From contig CAJUMS010000054.1 in the NCBI GenBank assembly GCA_910587465.1, positions 1 to 17,816 of the forward strand: 17,816 nucleotides of DNA. The letters run 5' to 3'. Numbering within the stretch: position 1 is the first letter of the stretch; every line of letters begins with the position of its first letter. Both the position numbers and the translations under genes were made by a program. Below the pieces are notes generated by a model that saw nothing but the letters and a program-made list of their open reading frames with translations, was not told where the DNA came from and did not search any database. Below are positions 12,559-17,816 of this stretch, piece after piece. This DNA comes from an uncultured Oscillospiraceae bacterium. GTDB lineage: Bacteria; Bacillota; Clostridia; Oscillospirales; Ruminococcaceae.

Positions 12559-15149
12559 ATTTATTTGAATTGGCGGCTGTCCTCACGCTTGACCGCAGCG
12601 GTTACGACAGCGGACTTAATGACGCGGAGAAAAAAGCTGTTTCTTTTGGCTCTTCGCTCAAATCGGGGCTTGCAACGGCGGCTAAGGTGAGCGCGGCGGC
12701 GATAGGCGCTGCGTCCACGGCCGTTGTAGCGTTTGGCAAAAGCTCTGTTGACGTGGGAATGACCTTTGACAGCAGTATGTCACAGGTCGCGGCGACAATG
12801 GGAACGACTGTTGACCAAATTCAGAACTTAAGCGATTACGCGCAGGAAATGGGCAGTACTACTGCATTTTCCGCGTCACAAGCTGCCGATGCTATGAATT
12901 ATATGGCACTCGCGGGATATGACGCGGAGACAACAATGGAAATGCTGCCGAACGTTCTTAATCTAGCGGCGGCGGGCGGCATAGAGCTGGCATATGCCTC
13001 GGATATGATAACGGACAGCCAGTCGGCGCTTGGTTTGTCGCTTGACGAAACCGCGCAGCTTGTTGACAAAATGGCGAAAGCCTCCTCGAAATCGAACACA
13101 AGCGTACAGCAACTCGGTGAGGCTATATTGACCGTCGGCGGTACGGCTAAGACCTTATCGGGCGGCACAACGGAGCTTTCGACCGCGCTCGGCATACTCG
13201 CCGATAACGGCGTTAAAGGCGCGGAGGGCGGCACAGCGCTCCGAAATATTATTCTTTCGCTTTCAGCTCCTACCGACACAGCGGCTAAGGCTATGGAAAG
13301 TCTGGGCTTGAACGCTTTCGATGCAGACGGAAATCTTCGACCGCTCAACGAAACATTCAGCGATCTGGACGCTGCTCTTTCCACTATGACACAAGGTGAG
13401 CAAACACAGGTGCTTAATCAGATATTCAACAAGGTTGATTTGAAATCTGTTAATGCGCTCCTTGCAAACACGGGAGAACGCTTTGACGAGCTTTCCGGCT
13501 ACATAGACGACGCGTCGGGATCAGCCCAAGCAATGGCAGACACGCAGCTTGACAACCTCGCGGGCGACATAACGCTTTTTCAGTCGGCTCTTGAGGGCGC
13601 ACAGAAAGCCGTTTCGGACAAGCTGAAACCTACTTTAAGGCAATTCGTACAATTCGGTTCTGACGGTATCAGTAAGTTGACCGAAGCATTCAAAGAGGGA
13701 GGACTTACGGGTGCAATGGACGCGCTCGACGGCGTTCTCGGTGATGGTATAACTATGATTACCGATATGCTCCCCGATATCGTGGGCGCGGGCGTTAATT
13801 TGATTGATGCGTTTATCGATGGCATTACAAAAAATATCAAGCCATTGACCGACGCGGCAATGAAAATCGCTATGAAACTAATCGAGGGCATTGGTAAAAC
13901 CTTGCCTAAGTTGGTAACGGCGGGGCTTGATATAATCAAGGCGCTTGCGCAAGGCGTAGCCGAAAATATTGAAACGATCGTTTCAACAGTCGTTGATGTA
14001 GTTCTGCAAATCGCCAATGCGCTTACAAACCCTGAAACCCTCACAGGCTTGCTCGACGCGGGCTTGCAGATAATAGTCGGCTTGGCAAACGGGCTTTTAG
14101 CCGCCGTTCCCACGCTTATAGAAGCGCTCCCCCAGATAATCACAAATATTGTGACGTTCTTCGTGGAATCTCTCCCGATGATTATCGAAACAGGTGTGCA
14201 GTTACTTACTGCGCTTGTCGGCGCTTTGCCCGACATCATCACCGCGATAGTCGAGGTTTTGCCGCAGATAATTGACGGTATAATCGGTGCTCTGCTTGAT
14301 AATATCGACATGATCATACAAGCGGGTGTCGACCTCTTGACCGCGCTCGTGGGAGCGCTGCCCGATATTATAACGACTATCGTTGAGGCTATCCCTCAAA
14401 TTATCGACGGCGTGATAACCGCGATAATGGACAGCATTCCTCAGCTGATAGACGCGGGCATAAAGCTGTTCACGGCTACGATAGAGGCTTTGCCCGATAT
14501 TATTGTGGCGATCGTTGAGGCGGTTCCGCAAATCGTGGACGGTATAATCACCGCTATACTGGACAGTTTGCCGCTGCTTATAGAGACAGGCGTACAACTG
14601 TTTGTCGCTCTTATCGGCGAGTTGCCTACAATAATCACGACAATTGTTGCCGCGATACCGAAGATAATGGAAGGCATTATCAAAACCTTTACGGGCTACG
14701 GAAAATCTATGATGGACGTGGGAAAGAATATCATCGGCGGCGTTTGGGAAGGTATTCAGAGTATGGCTGAATCCCTCTGGAACAACGTCAGCAACTTCTT
14801 CGGCGGCATTGTCGACGGCGTAAAAAATATGCTCGGCATACACTCCCCGTCAACGGTATTTGCCGAAATGGGTGAAAATATGGCGCTCGGTATCGGCAAA
14901 GGCTTTGATGACGAATTTAGCAGTATTCGTGACGATATGAACGACCAAATGGACTTCACGGCGAACGCGGACGTTAATGTCAGCAGGAACGGCGCTGTAA
15001 CGGGCGGCTACGGAACAAACGCGGAGATAACGACAGCGGAAAAGCAGCCCTTGACTGTCATAGTGCAGCTCAGCAGCGGCGTGGAGCTCGGACGTGCGCT
15101 GATAGACAATATCAATCAGGCGAAACGTGTTGACGGTATGGTTTATTAA
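12555..15149 (+). CDS. Tail tape measure protein
   Basis: This 864-residue protein sets tail length. The start is TTG, with GAGGAGG at 12541-12547 seven bases away and overlapping the gpGT stop. Residues about 65-270 form the TP901-type tape measure core (SSMSQVAATMGTTVDQIQNL ... ALGILADNGVKGAEGGTALR). Residues about 410-711 are hydrophobic repeats of near 44 residues, and the C-terminus has the typical GIHSPSTVFAEMGENMALGI segment. The hydrophobic repeats may line the membrane-passing part used during DNA ejection. No lytic domain is visible. The length would predict a tail of roughly 130 nm at the usual 0.15 nm per residue. Confidence 0.95.
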   Translation: MNLFELAAVLTLDRSGYDSGLNDAEKKAVSFGSSLKSGLATAAKVSAAAIGAASTAVVAFGKSSVDVGMTFDSSMSQVAATMGTTVDQIQNLSDYAQEMGSTTAFSASQAADAMNYMALAGYDAETTMEMLPNVLNLAAAGGIELAYASDMITDSQSALGLSLDETAQLVDKMAKASSKSNTSVQQLGEAILTVGGTAKTLSGGTTELSTALGILADNGVKGAEGGTALRNIILSLSAPTDTAAKAMESLGLNAFDADGNLRPLNETFSDLDAALSTMTQGEQTQVLNQIFNKVDLKSVNALLANTGERFDELSGYIDDASGSAQAMADTQLDNLAGDITLFQSALEGAQKAVSDKLKPTLRQFVQFGSDGISKLTEAFKEGGLTGAMDALDGVLGDGITMITDMLPDIVGAGVNLIDAFIDGITKNIKPLTDAAMKIAMKLIEGIGKTLPKLVTAGLDIIKALAQGVAENIETIVSTVVDVVLQIANALTNPETLTGLLDAGLQIIVGLANGLLAAVPTLIEALPQIITNIVTFFVESLPMIIETGVQLLTALVGALPDIITAIVEVLPQIIDGIIGALLDNIDMIIQAGVDLLTALVGALPDIITTIVEAIPQIIDGVITAIMDSIPQLIDAGIKLFTATIEALPDIIVAIVEAVPQIVDGIITAILDSLPLLIETGVQLFVALIGELPTIITTIVAAIPKIMEGIIKTFTGYGKSMMDVGKNIIGGVWEGIQSMAESLWNNVSNFFGGIVDGVKNMLGIHSPSTVFAEMGENMALGIGKGFDDEFSSIRDDMNDQMDFTANADVNVSRNGAVTGGYGTNAEITTAEKQPLTVIVQLSSGVELGRALIDNINQAKRVDGMVY
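13782..14687 (+). repeat. Tandem ~44-residue hydrophobic repeats in the tape measure
   Basis: Successive units begin at residues 410, 454, 500, 544, 588, 632 and 676 with a shared (I/V/L)xxG(V/L/I)xL pattern: VGAGVNLIDA, VTAGLDIIKA, LDAGLQIIVG, IETGVQLLTA, IQAGVDLLTA, IDAGIKLFTA, IETGVQLFVA. Most are exactly 44 residues (132 bases); the second is 46. The middle of each unit contains LPDII and PQIIDGI. The three from 544 to 675 are most alike, which suggests recent duplication, while the outer ones have drifted. Confidence 0.85.
13969..13986. other. 18-base perfect palindrome in the tape measure gene
   Basis: TTGAAACGATCGTTTCAA reads the same on both strands with no spacer. It lies inside the repeat region of the tape measure gene, encoding IETIVST. 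A loop-free palindrome of this size looks like an operator or a restriction/methylation target (it contains GATC and CGATCG), but coding constraint and chance remain possible. Confidence 0.35.
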
Positions 15150-15161
15150 GGCGGTGACAAC

Positions 15162-15524
15162 GTGAAATATTATGTTGAGATAAACGGCACGGTATTCAAC
15201 ACCTCAAAGCTAGAGGTAACGAGTTTGTACCGAATGGAGAACATTCAGACCAACTTAGCGGGCGATCTGCTTATTGATCGCGCGGGCAAAGAGAAAACCA
15301 AGCTAGCTGTCACGTTTAATTTGCTTACTGAGGATCAGATGTCGGTGCTCCGTTCCGCTCGCGCCGCCGTGACTTGCACAGTCAGGTTTGACAGAGGAAG
15401 TGAACGTGTTGAAAAGTCAATGCACATTTCCGAATACACGGAACCGTCACCGATCTATTTTTACGGCGACAAAACAAAAGGTATCAGATACGGCACGCTT
15501 ATAGTTGAAATGGAGGAGATGTAA
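15162..15524 (+). CDS. Small distal-tail protein
   Basis: This 120-residue beta-rich protein starts at a GTG (15162) with AAGGCGGTGAC just upstream, and begins MKYYVEINGTVFNTSKLEVT. It also has LAVTFNLLTEDQMSVLRSAR and ends YGTLIVEMEEM. It lies between the tape measure and the large distal-tail protein, overlapping the latter by one base (TAATG). That slot often holds a small distal tail or baseplate connector protein. I do not recognise a named family with certainty; a tail-tip structural role is inferred from place and beta content. Confidence 0.78.
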   Translation: MKYYVEINGTVFNTSKLEVTSLYRMENIQTNLAGDLLIDRAGKEKTKLAVTFNLLTEDQMSVLRSARAAVTCTVRFDRGSERVEKSMHISEYTEPSPIYFYGDKTKGIRYGTLIVEMEEM

Positions 15525-16876
15525 TGTACAGCGTTACCCAAGATTACATTGACAAAGCCACAGCTGCGGGGCGCGTCTATTCCGTTCAGCTTATCATAGA
15601 TATTCCCCCTGAGGAAGAAATAACGCCTCCCGAGGAAAATCCCGACGAAACGCCGACGGAAACTCCCGAAGAACCCAGCGACACGTCAACCGTTGTCGGC
15701 GGCGCGGACGTTCTATCTATGAAAATAGTTCGCGGGCAGACAACGGGCAGTTTTACGCTTGGCAATACCGTGTGTGCTTCTCTTGAAGCGACCGTTGCAA
15801 ACCGCGTAAAAGTGCGCGTGAATGATTCCATACACGTGCAAATCCGTTTCGGTGAGGGCGAAAGTGCTACCGAATGGCAGAGCTTAGGGTATTTCTTTGT
15901 GGACAGCATAAAGCAGTCGCAATATACCAAGAGTATTATAGCATATGACGTTATGCTGCAATTCAGCCGAATTTACAATTCGGAACTGGAATATCCCGCA
16001 AAAGTAAGCAGCATACTTGAAGAAATCGGCAGGCAGACAGGCGCGGGTTTTTCCGAGAATGTACATCTGTTCAACGATGTAGAAGTAAGCGAAAAGCCGC
16101 AAGGCGGCAGCCAATCATATTATACCAGACGCAATGTTTTAGGCTATATGGCAGGCATAAACGGCGGCTCGGCTTACATAGACGTTGACGGCGCGATAAA
16201 TATTTCCGCTCCTACAGAGACCGATTTCACGATAAGCTCCGCAAGCGTTACGGAGCAAGCCGTACAGGACACCAACTACTCGGTGCGGGGCGTGGTATGG
16301 AACACGGCAAATCAATCATTGAGCGTTGGCGATAACTACGTCATAAATACCATAGATGTGTACAATCCTTTATCATTCGCTTCCCAGGACCAAGTATTGG
16401 AAAACTTGAAATCCAACTTGGTGGGTCTGGCTTTCGATTCAGTCACAATAAAGAAGCAAGGCACAGGAATGTTTCAGCTCGGAGACTTGATTAACTATGA
16501 AGCCTCCGACGATAAAACATACCGAATGCTGGTGATGGGAGTTGTTTACGACTTTTCAGACGGGTTTTTCTTCGAGACGTTATACAGTATGGCGCAATCA
16601 TCTTCCCAACAGAGAAATCAGGGAAATAAGGTAAACCAAGACATACCCACGTTCGAGTTTCCCGACACGCCTGCTCCTGCGCCCTTGCCGGGCGATATCG
16701 GAAATTTCGCGTATACCACGGGAATTCATTTCAAGGAAAACGGCTTTGATTTGGATTTTGTCACTACAAACGGTACAGAGAGTACCAACGAGTTCACGCT
16801 TGAAAGCGTCAATGGAAAAATTGCTAAAATTATAAATGTCACGGCGAAAAAGGAGATCGATATATCTTATGAATGA
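15524..16876 (+). CDS. Large distal-tail/baseplate hub-like protein
   Basis: This 450-residue protein likely forms part of the tail tip. The N-terminal part (SVTQDYIDKATAAGRVYSVQ) is followed by an unusual P/E/T-rich stretch at residues 28-56, then a domain starting VLSMKIVRGQTTGSFTLGNT, a hub-like beta domain with GYFFVDSIKQSQYTKSIIAY, and a helical/beta region ending ETLYSMAQSSSQQRNQGNKV. A proline-rich linker (FPDTPAPAPLPGDIG, about 384-398) leads to a small C-terminal domain. It resembles siphovirus hub proteins by position and layout. Start overlaps the previous stop. Receptor binding is not shown. Confidence 0.8.
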   Translation: MYSVTQDYIDKATAAGRVYSVQLIIDIPPEEEITPPEENPDETPTETPEEPSDTSTVVGGADVLSMKIVRGQTTGSFTLGNTVCASLEATVANRVKVRVNDSIHVQIRFGEGESATEWQSLGYFFVDSIKQSQYTKSIIAYDVMLQFSRIYNSELEYPAKVSSILEEIGRQTGAGFSENVHLFNDVEVSEKPQGGSQSYYTRRNVLGYMAGINGGSAYIDVDGAINISAPTETDFTISSASVTEQAVQDTNYSVRGVVWNTANQSLSVGDNYVINTIDVYNPLSFASQDQVLENLKSNLVGLAFDSVTIKKQGTGMFQLGDLINYEASDDKTYRMLVMGVVYDFSDGFFFETLYSMAQSSSQQRNQGNKVNQDIPTFEFPDTPAPAPLPGDIGNFAYTTGIHFKENGFDLDFVTTNGTESTNEFTLESVNGKIAKIINVTAKKEIDISYE

Positions 16877-17021
16877 CTTTTTGACGGGTTTTATTGAGGG
16901 GCTTGCTGTTAAGCCGCTTTATGTAGGCAGTGCCGCTGATAATGAACTGAACGGGCAAATGGTCGCATTCTTTGAGGGTGTTGCTGAAGGCGTTGTCTGT
17001 GGAACCGCCGTGTTTGATTAA
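16869..17021 (+). CDS. Tiny hydrophobic phage protein
   Basis: This is a 50-residue ORF, MNDFLTGFIEGLAVKPLYVG onward, overlapping the end of the distal-tail gene by 8 bases. It is mildly hydrophobic and acidic, with no clear membrane helix. AGGAG at 16851-16855 is 13 bases before the ATG at 16869, which is long; an earlier ATG at 16836 in the same frame would add a basic stretch (MSRRKRRSIYL) but has no ribosome site. It lies between tail-tip genes. Function is unknown. Confidence 0.6.
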   Translation: MNDFLTGFIEGLAVKPLYVGSAADNELNGQMVAFFEGVAEGVVCGTAVFD

Positions 17022-17041
17022 AGGCAGAAAGGGACAAGCAT

Positions 17042-17716
17042 ATGGTTAAAAGCATAGAAATAGGTCGTCCTAATTCTAGCGGTACCACCGAGGAAATTAG
17101 GACAGCTTTCGCGGAGCTTGCTAAATCTAAATTAAAAGAAGCTTTGGGGTGGTCGGAAGATGAACACGGTTTAAAACATCCAAAATCAAAATTGTACTTA
17201 AATGTATTTCTTAGGAGTTCAGGTAGCAATCCTTCTGTGAACTTTTCGGGCGGCAACGCCAAAAGTTACAAGTATTATAAATTTAACGATTATTATTTAA
17301 CATCGTCGTACAGGTGGTATTGGGATATACTATACGGAAATGGCGGAGCGATGGCGTTAAAATTACGTATAACGTTCGCAAGCGACGGTGATACTATGGA
17401 CCAAGGCTATTATGTAATCGTAATCGCCCAAAATACAGAAGGAATGTGGAACGTTATTATAGGAAATGACACTGATCTGAGCGTGGCGGACGAAACATCG
17501 CATTTTACTGATATAAAAACTTACATTGGTCGCGGTAGCGCATATCCGTTGGCTCTCACCAAAATGCCCGACTTGCTCCACGCCAGCGTTTATGAAGGTC
17601 TGTATTATCCGCTATATACACCAGTATCATCGTATTCTGGTGTATACGAACTAAACAAAAAACATTATCAAAACGTGTGCGGGGATTCATTTACTCTTGC
17701 TATGGCCTTGGATTGA
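17042..17716 (+). CDS. Possible tail fibre or receptor-binding protein
   Basis: This 224-residue protein begins MVKSIEIGRPNSSGTTEEIR, contains aromatic-rich beta-like stretches (YKYYKFNDYYLTSSYRWYWD; GYYVIVIAQNTEGMWNVIIG), and ends with NVCGDSFTLAMALD. Many aromatic residues and strands with no catalytic motif fit a carbohydrate-contacting or host-recognition surface. The base composition is more AT-rich than the tail genes before it, which often marks fast-exchanged receptor-binding genes. AAAGGGA at 17028-17034 is 7 bases before the ATG. Place after the hub-like gene and before the likely lysis region supports this. I do not recognise the family, so the role is inference. Confidence 0.75.
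   Translation: MVKSIEIGRPNSSGTTEEIRTAFAELAKSKLKEALGWSEDEHGLKHPKSKLYLNVFLRSSGSNPSVNFSGGNAKSYKYYKFNDYYLTSSYRWYWDILYGNGGAMALKLRITFASDGDTMDQGYYVIVIAQNTEGMWNVIIGNDTDLSVADETSHFTDIKTYIGRGSAYPLALTKMPDLLHASVYEGLYYPLYTPVSSYSGVYELNKKHYQNVCGDSFTLAMALD
17615..17646 (+). repeat. Perfect 10-base inverted repeat within the 17042 gene
   Basis: TATACACCAG (17615-17624) and CTGGTGTATA (17637-17646) are exact reverse complements with a 12-base loop, near the 3' end of the coding region (protein YTPVSSYSGVY). It could fold as an RNA hairpin. With no T-run it is not an ordinary terminator, and chance is not excluded. Confidence 0.35.
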
Positions 17717-17730
17717 AAGTAGGTGATCAA

Positions 17731-17816
17731 ATGGACTCTACGGCAATCATAGTCGCGGTTTTGTCGCTTATCGGAACGCTCGGCGGCAGCTTGGGCGGCA
17801 TCGTGGTATCGTCAAA
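17731..17816 (+). CDS. Start of a small membrane-anchored protein (partial)
   Basis: The window ends inside this gene. The first residues, MDSTAIIVAVLSLIGTLGGS followed by LGGIVVSS, form one hydrophobic N-terminal helix rich in glycine. Similar beginnings occur in small phage proteins (an N-terminal membrane helix followed by a coiled coil) that sit just before the holin and lysin genes. AGGTGAT at 17721-17727 is upstream of the ATG. It probably opens the lysis module, but only 28 residues are visible. Confidence 0.7.
   Translation, partial: MDSTAIIVAVLSLIGTLGGSLGGIVVSS

Overview
The window reads as one continuous rightward stretch of a tailed phage or prophage with siphovirus architecture. 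Every supported gene is on the + strand, and most are packed with ATGA-type or few-base overlaps. Ribosome binding sites are strong GGAGG/AAAGGAG types and one start is TTG, which fits a Gram-positive Bacillota host. The protein style (the LAAYEDTGLSPEK motif, an SPP1-type portal and MuF protein, a gp20-type scaffold) suggests a Clostridia host, perhaps a gut Oscillospirales or Lachnospirales member. That host assignment is inference. No integrase, repressor, lysin, tRNA, CRISPR or insertion sequence is visible, so whether the phage is integrated cannot be decided here.

Layout: 48-1852 is the tail end of an early/middle region made of small proteins: a LAAYEDTG-motif protein, two Cys-rich proteins, a YopX-family protein, and a small protein that often sits just before the terminase. 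An extended -10 promoter near 1872-1880 opens the packaging and structural operon. Packaging and head genes follow: small terminase (1941), two tiny Cys-containing proteins (2359, 2594), large terminase (2818), SPP1-type portal (4033) and MuF-type minor head protein (5415). From 6527 to 7861 lies a more AT-rich cassette: an ADP-ribosyltransferase (ART), a 58-residue protein coupled to it, an HK97-gp10-like protein in an unusual place, and a small unknown protein. A cluster of hairpins, including a good intrinsic terminator, separates these from the scaffold (8029) and major capsid protein (8661). Connector and tail genes follow: head-tail adaptor (9655), head closure protein (10092), an HExxH metallopeptidase-like protein (10438), tail terminator-like protein (10815), major tail protein (11231), tail chaperones gpG/gpGT joined by a -1 frameshift (11912-12558), an 864-residue tape measure (12555), two distal tail proteins (15162, 15524), a tiny ORF (16869), a possible receptor-binding or fibre protein (17042), and the start of a small membrane-anchored protein (17731) that probably opens the lysis region.

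How it works together: the terminase pumps DNA through the portal into a scaffold-built capsid; the connector proteins close the head; the chaperones help assemble tail protein around the tape measure; the distal proteins form the tail tip. The most interesting parts are the ART cassette behind the MuF gene, whose coding-like sequence extends upstream into the MuF gene in the -1 frame, the alternative-hairpin element at 7523-7580, and the metallopeptidase-like gene among the connectors.
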